DNA of 53,484 bases from contig NZ_JAGGKP010000017.1 in assembly GCF_017873765.1 (NCBI RefSeq), positions 1-53,484 of the forward strand. The letters are read 5' to 3'. The notes below the pieces were generated by a model. It was not told where the DNA came from and did not search any database. It saw nothing but the letters and a program-made list of their open reading frames with translations. The position numbers were made by a program, and so were the translations under genes. Below, piece by piece: positions 36,469 through 44,082 of the stretch. The stretch is from Paenibacillus sediminis. GTDB lineage: Bacteria > Bacillota > Bacilli > Paenibacillales > Paenibacillaceae. Every line of letters begins with the position of its first letter. Positions within the stretch are counted from its first letter, which is position 1.

Positions 36469-37750
36469 TGAGTATCAGTCAATTACGTATACATGGAGAG
36501 TGTGAGTTGTTTGGAAAATTGCATAAAATTGTATCTATAAACCCTCCTCATATTTGGCTAAAGAGGCCAGATAATGAAACATTCTCAATAGAGTATTCTT
36601 CGTTAATCACAAACCCTTCTTTTAAACCCTTAAGATCAATGATTGTTACGAAAAAAGACAGCATTCCTTTTGATTCTCAATTGGCTAAGTTGAAGCCTTC
36701 AAAAAGAGAGGATGTTAGCAAAAGATTTGAACTGATAAAACCTTTATTATTACTAGAACAGATTAAGTGTGGCGATATGCAATCACTTATTCAATTTAAA
36801 GACAAATACTTATTTCTTATGGATGATAGCACTGAAGATCTTGAGAAATTGAGTCAAGATGAGCTAATAAAGAGGATTAAAAAGAAAAAAGGATCATCAC
36901 GATCATCTATAATGAGGTACCTTACAGCCTATAAAAGTAATGGTGAAGAAGGATTAATATCAGATAAAGGTTCGGGAACAAATAAACGTAAGGATAATCT
37001 CAAGTTAGTTATAAATGACCCTGATGACCCTGATATTATTTTAGATACATTGACTGTAAGACTATCATCAAAGCAAATAGAAATTTTAAAAGAAGTTATT
37101 GAGAATGAATATCTGACTAGGCTAAAGCCTTCAGTCGCAACTATTCATCGTTCTGCAAAAAATAAATGCATGGATAAACAAGAACCCGAAATTAAATACA
37201 TTACGATATGTCACATCATTGAGAGGATTTCTAAGAGGGTGAAGGAAACCCGCAGAAATCCTTCTAAAGCTAAACGAACTTATGATGAAGTTGCTAGGGG
37301 ATATGCCGACCGAGAAGCATTAGGAAGACTTGATATTATCCAGATGGATCATGCCAACCTGGATATACCAGCAGTTGATGATATTACTGGATTAGTCGTT
37401 GCAAGACCCTGGTTAACCCTTGGTTTGTGTGTACATTCCAGAGAACCTTGGTGTGTGCATCTATCAGCGGAAGGACCGAGTGAGAATGTGGTGAGGAAAG
37501 CGATTAAAAATGGTGTCTCTCCTAAAAATACAAGAACTCTATATGGAACACAACAAGAGTGGGGAGCATCAGGCATACTAGGGCTTGAGAAAAGTCTTAG
37601 TTGTAGACGTTAGTAATACAGAAGGTCTCAAATGAACTCGCACAAAGTCTTGTTCGTTGCCATTAAATCGGCAAATTTTATTTCCCAATCCCCTCCACGC
37701 CAATGGAGGTTATTTGGTGTACAGAGAAAATTAATAAAAGTTTCTTGTAG
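36468..37750 (+). pseudogene. tnsB: Decayed TnsB-like DDE transposase
   Basis: An open frame of 381 codons (36468-37613) shows the TnsB N-terminal DNA-binding helices (SRSSIMRYLTAYKSNGEEGL) and the first catalytic region, with Asp in IIQMDHANLDIP and the conserved RPWLTLGLCVHS. The frame stops just after YGTQQEWGASGI, where the second catalytic Asp should follow. Functional TnsB proteins are about 650-700 residues. In another frame the phrase STPMEVIWCTEKINKSFL near 37690-37749 resembles the region around the third catalytic residue, so the rest seems present but broken by frameshifts and stops. No TnsC, TnsD/TniQ or Cas gene is seen. The element is probably dead. Confidence 0.75.
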
Positions 37751-37751
37751 T

Positions 37752-37799
37752 CCAGCCAAGACACCGAGGCTTGACAAACATTAGCTGGTTTTTTTTGTG
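37752..37799 (+). terminator. Possible terminator after the tnsB remnant
   Basis: CCAGC and GCTGG enclose a loop of about 30 bases and are followed by TTTTTTTTGTG. The stem is short. Between here and 38260 there is a small palindrome, TTCGGTA-CAAGT-TACCGAA at 37801-37819. I see no supported gene. Confidence 0.45.
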
Positions 37800-38267
37800 T
37801 TTCGGTACAAGTTACCGAATGCGGAAATAATACAAGAACATAGTCTGCTTACGATTAGATGGTTATCAATCAGCAGTCTATTTTGACTTATTGACTAAAA
37901 CCTGTTAGAAACCGAGTTTTATGAAGAGTATGATCGTATTGGAATGCATTTACGAAATCCCCGTAACGGTGAGTATAAACAGCAGACGGTAGGGCTGGAC
38001 AAGCATTCCAATGATACGCTAAAAAAACCTCTGTCATCCACATGTTTCAGAAGGGGGTGAGCATGACAGAGAGTATGGATTTTTCTGAAAAACCTCGCCA
38101 CTTGTTGTCGTATTAGATTTGATCAAACCCGAGCGGAGATCCTGGATATGTTCTTTATAAAAACTAGCATGAACTTCTACAAGACAGGGAATTCATTTAC
38201 AGATAATTCTTTGATGATCGCGATATTAAGCCTACCATTAAATCAGAATACATATTAAAAAAATATT

Positions 38268-38296
38268 TTGAAATATATGTATTATTATGTTATTAT
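38268..38296 (+). promoter_or_regulatory. Sigma-A promoter of the peptide cluster
   Basis: TTGAAA (38268-38273) and TATTAT (38291-38296) are 17 bp apart, in A/T-rich sequence, giving a start site about 90 bp before the precursor-like peptide ORF. Among sites read upstream of the cluster this is the closest to consensus. Confidence 0.6.
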
Positions 38297-38392
38297 TCAG
38301 GAACAAACATATAAGTCATAAACTGGTAAAATTACCACATCATAGATTAAAACCAAACTATTAACTTTTTTATAAGAAGGGAGGGATTAAGA

Positions 38393-38536
38393 ATGAAAAA
38401 TCAAGAAATGGAACCTATTTCCGTTCAGAAGGTGAATGTCGAGCTGGAGAATGTCCTCAAAGTTGAAGACTTTGTCATTGAGGAACTTCCTTCTCTTCCA
38501 TTGGCATTGGAACAAGGTGATTGGTCATCATGGTAA
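38393..38536 (+). CDS. Probable RiPP precursor peptide, 47 residues
   Basis: A 47-residue peptide starting MKNQEMEPISVQKVNVEL and ending EQGDWSSW. It is acidic and helix-prone in its first 40 residues, as leader peptides are, and ends in a short polar-aromatic tail. AAGGGAGGG lies eight bases before ATG 38393. It has no Cys and no Thr; the only Ser residues are 10, 34, 45 and 46. Its position directly downstream of the promoter and upstream of a stem-loop and the SagB/E1 genes makes it the best precursor candidate. The core boundary is unknown; the double-Trp C-terminus is the obvious target. It does not match a family that I can name. Confidence 0.75.
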   Translation: MKNQEMEPISVQKVNVELENVLKVEDFVIEELPSLPLALEQGDWSSW

Positions 38537-38570
38537 TTAATCAGCGAATTAATATGAGGTAAAAGTTTAT

Positions 38571-38604
38571 AGTCTAGGGGCTGTGTAGTTAAGTCCCTAG
38601 ACTT
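38571..38604 (+). promoter_or_regulatory. Stem-loop between precursor and modification genes
   Basis: AGTCTAGGG (38571-38579) pairs perfectly with CCCTAGACT (38595-38603) around a 15-base loop, followed by only a weak T-run (TACTTTG). Such attenuating or stabilising hairpins often lie just after RiPP precursor genes, so that more precursor than enzyme mRNA is made. Confidence 0.6.
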
Positions 38605-38637
38605 ACTTTGTTACAAGCTATTGGAGGAGGGATGATT

Positions 38638-39756
38638 ATGTCTTCGCTAAGCCATACGCGCGTTTTACATACCCATGCATCTATTCGCTTTGAGCCTCCT
38701 ATGACTGGGGAACAGAGTTGGCTTATTACAGTTAGTACGCTTCGACGGCGATTCCGTGCATCAGTACCAGCTTGTGCTCTACTTGTATCATTTTTGGGTG
38801 GACGAGTTGTAGAAGATGCAATCGCAGAAGTGGCACCGCTCTTGTCAGTCGATCAACAGCTTCTTGAAACGCTAGTCAGTGAACTTATAGAAAATGGATT
38901 ATTGGTCGATCCTACCACCGAGAATCATAATTGGGCACTGCAAATCAAGCAACGCTGGTCATTCTACGGTTGGCAAAAGGCTGCAGACTATCAAATCGCA
39001 TCCTATAATTATCCATTCGTGGATTATGCGACAGATGGACGATTAGTGGATGTTGCTAGAATGGAAGAGTATTCTGCAGTAGAGCTTGATGTGAATCGAA
39101 TGAAGCCGCCCATGAAAGCTTCAAAGATCTATCCGGTTATCTCCGCCAGTGAAGCAGTTGGTGAACTGACAGAGTCGTTTGATCGCGTTTGGCATCAGGA
39201 TTGTAAAGGGCAACAACTTGATGGGGAACGACTCAAGTTACTACTCTCTACGCTTTTTGGAGAGTTTCGGCAACGAAAGAAGTCTTCTCCTAACCGAGCG
39301 GATCTGATTCGCAAGACCAGTCCATCTGGTGGGTCTCGACATCCGACTGAAGGGTATGTTTTCGTACAGAACGTTGTTGGAATGGATCCTGGAATTTACC
39401 ACTTTTCCGTGGCTGCTAATGCACTAGAGCGCGTGGGTTTTTTGCCAGACGAAGCGGTGTTGTTTGAACTATTCTCTGGACCCGTTCGAAGAGCGCAGTT
39501 TAAGCCAGAAGCATTCCTGGTTATGACATCCTGTTTTGAACGAAACATGTACCGATACAGGGAGCCGCGCACATTTCGAACAATCTTTATGGATATCGGT
39601 CACTTATGTGTAACTATGGAGACTGTGGCAGACGCACTGGGATTGCGGTGTCAGTTTCATCATTCAATTGATGATCAGGATATAGAGTCTATTATCGGGC
39701 TTCATCCCCTTGAGGAAGGCGCGATGTTTGGTGCAGCATTGGCAGGAGGTGTGTAA
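38638..39756 (+). CDS. SagB-like flavin oxidoreductase, type A (copy 1)
   Basis: A 372-residue protein of the SagB/ThcOx nitroreductase fold, expected to use FMN on a peptide substrate. A winged-helix-like N-terminal region (about 20-90) may be a peptide-recognition element. The oxidoreductase part keeps the loop RKTSPSGGSRHPTEGY at about residues 224-239, GMDPGIYHF, and FERNMYRYREPRTFRTIFMD followed by GHLC. It lacks the N-terminal RRSxR motif that usually completes the FMN site. ATG 38638 follows GGAGGAGG at seven bases; upstream starts are too close or lack a site. A type B protein starts right after its stop. Confidence 0.85.
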   Translation: MSSLSHTRVLHTHASIRFEPPMTGEQSWLITVSTLRRRFRASVPACALLVSFLGGRVVEDAIAEVAPLLSVDQQLLETLVSELIENGLLVDPTTENHNWALQIKQRWSFYGWQKAADYQIASYNYPFVDYATDGRLVDVARMEEYSAVELDVNRMKPPMKASKIYPVISASEAVGELTESFDRVWHQDCKGQQLDGERLKLLLSTLFGEFRQRKKSSPNRADLIRKTSPSGGSRHPTEGYVFVQNVVGMDPGIYHFSVAANALERVGFLPDEAVLFELFSGPVRRAQFKPEAFLVMTSCFERNMYRYREPRTFRTIFMDIGHLCVTMETVADALGLRCQFHHSIDDQDIESIIGLHPLEEGAMFGAALAGGV

Positions 39757-39759
39757 GTG

Positions 39760-40827
39760 ATGAATCCAGAATCATTAGAGCAAGTGAAGGATGAATCTCA
39801 GATTCAGAGAGGATGGAGTCCGCTAACAGCAATGCGAATGCATGTAGATGAAATACAAAGCGGGTACTTAGAATTTGAGAACCCACTGTTGCAAAAACGT
39901 GTTCAGTTGAGTCGATCCGCTGCACTTGAGTTGCTGAAAGGTAGTTTGCAGAATCCAAGCAATCCTGTTGGGACTACTGCGGAGCGGTTGCGCGAATTTG
40001 GTCTGCTTGATGCACCAGAATTACATCCCGAGACAGCTGCGGGTATAGAACATTGGCATAGCCGCAATTGGAATGATTCATTAGGTTACTATTTATGGTC
40101 TCGGGTTAGGGAGTTTGCTGACAAGGTTCAAGACTATCGTACCCAGAATCGTATAGTTTTGCAGGATTACTTGCAGAAAGATGGTATTCCGCCATTACAT
40201 AAGCGGGTAGGTGAAAAAGCTGAATCACTCCCTAAGCCGCTACCTCTTCCTGATATATCTTTGGGTAAGGTATTACATCGCCGCTCGGCCACGCGTCGTG
40301 TTCCGGCTCGATACTTTGAACATGATGTTTTGAGTAGTATCCTTTTTCATGGTACGCAGTTAATACGCAAGAATCGGAAGGTGCCTCCAACAGAGGGGAA
40401 TAGGAAATACTTAGCTAGCTTTGGATGCGCGTTTGATATTTACCTCGTTGTTTACGGAATTGCTGATATGGAGCCGGGGATTTACCTTTATGATGTAGAG
40501 GATCATGCTGTAGAACTTATCATACCTGGTGAGTGGCGTGAGCAGATGACTGCTTGTCTGTACGGGCTGAAATGGCCTTTGACAGCTGGATGTACGCTAC
40601 TTTACGTTGCTGAATATGAGCGATATCAATGGCGCTATCGGCATGAACGAGCCCTTCGCAACTTATTCATTGATGCCGGGAGAGCGGTTCATTATGCAAT
40701 CCTATGTGCCGCTGCTTACGGAAAGTTGACATCACATACACCGGCTGTGAAAGATGCTTTAGCCGCAGAGATACTAGGGCTTGACCCTACTCGTGAGCAA
40801 GTCCTGTACACATTAACACTGGCCTGA
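39760..40827 (+). CDS. SagB-like flavin oxidoreductase, type B (copy 1)
   Basis: A 355-residue nitroreductase-fold protein. It shows LHRRSATRRVPARYFE at about residues 170-185, the arginine-rich FMN-phosphate motif missing in the neighbouring type A protein, and later MEPGIYLYD and WRYRHERALRNLFIDAGR. It lacks the PSGGxxHPxE loop of type A. The start is either GTG 39757 or ATG 39760, both after AGGAGG; the ATG is given. The gene is three bases from its type A partner and ten bases before the E1-like gene. I infer that A and B form a heterodimer with one FMN site. Confidence 0.83.
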   Translation: MNPESLEQVKDESQIQRGWSPLTAMRMHVDEIQSGYLEFENPLLQKRVQLSRSAALELLKGSLQNPSNPVGTTAERLREFGLLDAPELHPETAAGIEHWHSRNWNDSLGYYLWSRVREFADKVQDYRTQNRIVLQDYLQKDGIPPLHKRVGEKAESLPKPLPLPDISLGKVLHRRSATRRVPARYFEHDVLSSILFHGTQLIRKNRKVPPTEGNRKYLASFGCAFDIYLVVYGIADMEPGIYLYDVEDHAVELIIPGEWREQMTACLYGLKWPLTAGCTLLYVAEYERYQWRYRHERALRNLFIDAGRAVHYAILCAAAYGKLTSHTPAVKDALAAEILGLDPTREQVLYTLTLA

Positions 40828-40837
40828 GGAGGTATTT

Positions 40838-41938
40838 ATGCAAGACATTCAAACCAAAGTTCTGCGGTTAAGCAAGGGTTGGGACTATTTGTTGAGCGGA
40901 GAAGGTGCTCAAATATGGTCGCTCCCAACTCAGCGACGCTTTCTTTTGCATGGATCTACTCAGAAGTTTCGGCAACTGCTAGAGTTGCTGAAAAGTGGTC
41001 TCCCAGTCGAAGGAGCCATTAACAGACTAAGCGAACAGACTGGATTTAGCCTAATGCAGGTCAATTCAATTGTCAAACGTCTATCTGATCTCGGGGCTAT
41101 CGTAGAAGGAACTCCTACTCTTAAGCCAACGGGAAGTCTCTATGAACGCCAACAGTGGTTCTTTGATCAATGGGAACGAGACGGAGTAAGTGGAAGTGAA
41201 CTCGATCTACGTCTACGTCGGAGCAAAGTATTGGTGGTAGGCGCAGGAGGGATTGGTAGCTGGATTTTGTTGAACTTGGCTCGTATTGGCATTCAGCACA
41301 TTGTGGCGGTCGACCCTGATTACATTGAAACCAGTAATCTGCCTCGACAGATTCTATACACTGCCCAAGATGTAGGAAAGCTTAAAGTTGAGGCGGCGGC
41401 ACGAAAATTGCAAGAGGTGGATCCACAGATTCGGTATGAAGGACATGCGCTCTACGTGGAGGAGCCACAAGATTTAAGTCCCTTGCTAGATGGGGTTGAC
41501 TTGGTAGTAAACCCGTTTGGAATCGTCTCAAGCCGCACTCGGAGTGCCGTTGCCAAGGCGTGTCTTGATAACCGAGTTCCCGTTCTGTTCGGGGGACAGT
41601 GTGTAGTGGGACCGCTGTGCGTCCCCGGCGAAACAATTTGCCATCAGTGCATGCTAGAGTATGATGTAGGAATTAAGGAAACATTGCAAATGATCAATGA
41701 TGTTGGATGGAGAGCACCACAAACGCCCTTTTCGCCAGTAATGTCTATTAGTTCTGGACTAATTGTGTTTGAAGCAGCACGTTATCTGTCAGGCAGTGAG
41801 CGACCTCGTAGTCTTTCAGGTATGTATATGGTCGACCCCTATAATTATAAAATAACATTCAGACCGGGTGAGCGAAATAAGCGGTGCACTGTCTGTAGTC
41901 ATATTCAACCGTCAGATATTCTAAAGGGGCACCTATAA
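40838..41938 (+). CDS. MccB-like E1/ThiF-family protein with N-terminal peptide-recognition domain
   Basis: A 366-residue protein. Residues 1-90 look like a winged-helix RiPP recognition element (RRFLLHGSTQKFRQLLELLK, then LSDLGAIVEG). The E1-like domain has the nucleotide loop VVGAGGIGSWILLNLARIGI at about 131-150 and DPDYIETSNLPRQILYTAQD with the Arg finger region. Two CxxC pairs (CHQC at about 267 and CTVC at about 349) should bind zinc. The stretch GPLCVPGETICHQC resembles MccB of microcin C. The Asp that normally follows the next strand (as in TDN of ThiF/MoeB) is not apparent: the segment reads VVNPFGIVSSR. So it may adenylate a C-terminus, or serve only to present the leader. Ribosome site GAGGAGG. 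Confidence 0.85.
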   Translation: MQDIQTKVLRLSKGWDYLLSGEGAQIWSLPTQRRFLLHGSTQKFRQLLELLKSGLPVEGAINRLSEQTGFSLMQVNSIVKRLSDLGAIVEGTPTLKPTGSLYERQQWFFDQWERDGVSGSELDLRLRRSKVLVVGAGGIGSWILLNLARIGIQHIVAVDPDYIETSNLPRQILYTAQDVGKLKVEAAARKLQEVDPQIRYEGHALYVEEPQDLSPLLDGVDLVVNPFGIVSSRTRSAVAKACLDNRVPVLFGGQCVVGPLCVPGETICHQCMLEYDVGIKETLQMINDVGWRAPQTPFSPVMSISSGLIVFEAARYLSGSERPRSLSGMYMVDPYNYKITFRPGERNKRCTVCSHIQPSDILKGHL

Positions 41939-42727
41939 AGGGAAAGCCTTAACTTTTAGGGTTTAAGGTACTTACTTTTAAGTTAACCAGAGCGTCTCGC
42001 GCTGTAAATTGTCAACACACAGACGTTCTAATCACTGTGTGTAACTAGATTACCCATGGCAAAGTGATCCTTTTAGATTTAAAAAAGTGGCTATCCACCA
42101 GTACTTGATCCAACCCGTAAAATCCACGTGTTTCCGTTTATTTGAAACATACACTTGGCGCTTGTCTTCCATCGGTGCAAACATCATAACAAACTGACGT
42201 CGTCGTAGCACTTATATTCATATTTCGCACGATTAGGTTCCAAAGCGGATATCTAAGTGAGTTGCTGCTTCGTTTTATTAAATCAAACTAATAAAAACAT
42301 AGGTTTATGGAGGTACTGACAGTCACCCAACACACCCTCCATACGAGAAACAAGCCCACTTTATGCTTCAAGAATGCGCCTTTATTCAATAAATGTTTTT
42401 AATTCTTCTTGCAAACTCAGTGTACTATTACCCTTAAGTGCGAGACGGCATCGACGATTTCCAGTTTGACTAAGTGATCGGCAAGCCAACGAACGGACTA
42501 TCGGTTTATAGTTCGTTCGTTTATTGCGTTTTAACGAAACTCGAGTCCATTACAACTTCGTTTCAGATATAATCAAAAATCCTCGCAGGCTGTTTCAGTA
42601 AGGGGAATAGTAATGATAGACATTTTCATACACCCGGCGATGTCTAGAACCGTGAAATGAAAAAATGTTATTACTTTTTGGAATTAAAAGAGTGCAGCCC
42701 TGTTAGTCGTAGAAAGGAGGAGGTTAC
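41939..42727. other. 789-bp gap inside the peptide cluster with decayed sequence
   Basis: No intact gene. On the minus strand, around 42110-42240, short frames read MMFAPMEDKRQVYVSNKRK and, one frame over, KYEYKCYDDVS, separated by a stop. This resembles a broken transposase, but the family is not certain. A stem-loop lies at 42490-42519 and a TATAAT box at 42568-42573 before the exporter gene. A 15-codon frame (42613-42660, MIDIFIHPAMSRTVK) after AAGGGGAA could be a leader peptide. An ancient insertion may have split the operon here. Confidence 0.4.
42490..42519 (+). promoter_or_regulatory. Stem-loop upstream of the MATE gene
   Basis: CGAACGGACTAT pairs with ATAGTTCGTTCG with one mismatch across six bases. 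It is followed by TTTATTGCG, so it may be a weak terminator for upstream transcription or an operator for the exporter promoter. Confidence 0.45.
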
Positions 42728-44080
42728 ATGACAAAAAAAACTGGTAAGCTAAGTGGTTACCAGGAGATTTTGGCCATATCGCTCCCTGTACTAGCTGGCT
42801 CGATAACGTCCATGCTTATTGGTGTAATCGACACAGCCATGATGGGCAGGTATAGCATAGATGGTTTGGCAGGTGTTGCGGCGGCAGCAGCTGTTTTTAA
42901 TATCTTTTCGAATATTGTTACAGGAGCAATGATGGGGCACCAAGTATTGGCATCTAGGCGGTTTGGGGCTGGAACACCCAATCAGGTCGGAGTTTCATTC
43001 CGGCACTCTTTAGTATTCGCGGGAGGCTTTGCGCTGATTGGCGTAATAATTCTTCTTGTTACTAGCAATTGGTTAATGTTATTGCTGACAGATTCCAACG
43101 ACGTCTTAAAATCTGGAACAAGTTACCTCTACGCTCGATCTCCAGAGCTTTTGATCATGGTTCCGGCTATGTTGATACAGAGCACTTTTAATGCAGAAAA
43201 GCAGGCCAAGTGGTCGATGTATACAATGATATTGGTTGCGTCAACGACTGTGATATTTAACTATCCACTTATCTATGGAATGGGGGCATTACCTGCACTC
43301 GGAGCGATGGGATCGGGTCTTGGTAGTGTGCTAGCACGTACTGTTGGTCTTTTATTCTTACTAGCAGTGGCTTACAAAAAGAACCTGTTTAAACGCATAC
43401 GGCCCCATAATTTTCGCTTTCAAGTAAAAGAATTTGCTCAGGTTTGTAATATTAGCTTGCCAGCTATATTCTCCGGAGCATTTGACTATTTAGCCAACAC
43501 TTTTTTCTTCATTATTATGGGTATGATTGGTAATTTTTACCTCGCTGGTGGACGTATTGCCTTCAATCTAATCATGATCTTCTTTTCAATTGCAATGAGT
43601 CTCTCAATGGGGTGTCAAATCTTAGTAGGTCGCTCGTGGGGGGCTCGGAATCTGAGTATGATCCAGTTTTACGTAAGTCGGTGTCGCTTGCTAGTGACAG
43701 TGATTTTGTCATTGCTAGCGCTTCCACTGATCGTGTGGCCGCAGGGAGTGGTAAGTATTTTCACTTCTTTTACCGAAGTTCAAGAAGTGACATTGGGTGC
43801 GATACAAATCATTGGCCTATGTGCACCGATTTTAGCCCTAGCCTGTACCAACGTCAGCGCGCTGCGGGGAATGGGTAAAACAAAGTGGGATATGTACACC
43901 AACGTGCTACCTGGATACCTCCTTAGGCTTCCTATTGCTTGGTTGCTAGGAATTGTTGCTGGATGGCATCTGACGGGGCTTTATATTGGTTACATTGCCT
44001 ACTGGCTCGGCAGGCTTGCCATCGGACAGATAATGCTCGTAAAAGCCATGAAAATAACAGAAGAACAGGTGGAGAATTGA
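42728..44080 (+). CDS. MATE family efflux transporter
   Basis: A 450-residue membrane protein with about twelve hydrophobic segments in two similar halves, typical of MATE (NorM/DinF-type) exporters: ILAISLPVLAGSITSMLIGV, DTAMMGRYSIDGLAGVAAAA and in the second half SLPAIFSGAFDYLANTFFF. It should export a small compound using a sodium or proton gradient. In this cluster it most likely expels the mature product or gives self-protection. It starts with GAAAGGAGGAGG seven bases upstream and is followed two bases later by the peptidase gene. Many RiPP clusters use ABC exporters, so a MATE protein hints at a small final product. Confidence 0.9.
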   Translation: MTKKTGKLSGYQEILAISLPVLAGSITSMLIGVIDTAMMGRYSIDGLAGVAAAAAVFNIFSNIVTGAMMGHQVLASRRFGAGTPNQVGVSFRHSLVFAGGFALIGVIILLVTSNWLMLLLTDSNDVLKSGTSYLYARSPELLIMVPAMLIQSTFNAEKQAKWSMYTMILVASTTVIFNYPLIYGMGALPALGAMGSGLGSVLARTVGLLFLLAVAYKKNLFKRIRPHNFRFQVKEFAQVCNISLPAIFSGAFDYLANTFFFIIMGMIGNFYLAGGRIAFNLIMIFFSIAMSLSMGCQILVGRSWGARNLSMIQFYVSRCRLLVTVILSLLALPLIVWPQGVVSIFTSFTEVQEVTLGAIQIIGLCAPILALACTNVSALRGMGKTKWDMYTNVLPGYLLRLPIAWLLGIVAGWHLTGLYIGYIAYWLGRLAIGQIMLVKAMKITEEQVEN

Positions 44081-44082
44081 GC

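Noticed and set aside
37919..38101. 60-codon minus-strand ORF between tnsB and the peptide cluster
   Set aside because: No ribosome site, unlikely composition with repeated Cys/His/Pro, and no context. Treated as chance.
38062..38115. Short ORF after AGAAGGGGGTGAGC, 17 codons, starting MTESMDFSEK
   Set aside because: A good ribosome site, but very short and upstream of the mapped promoter; no evidence of function. Probably a remnant.
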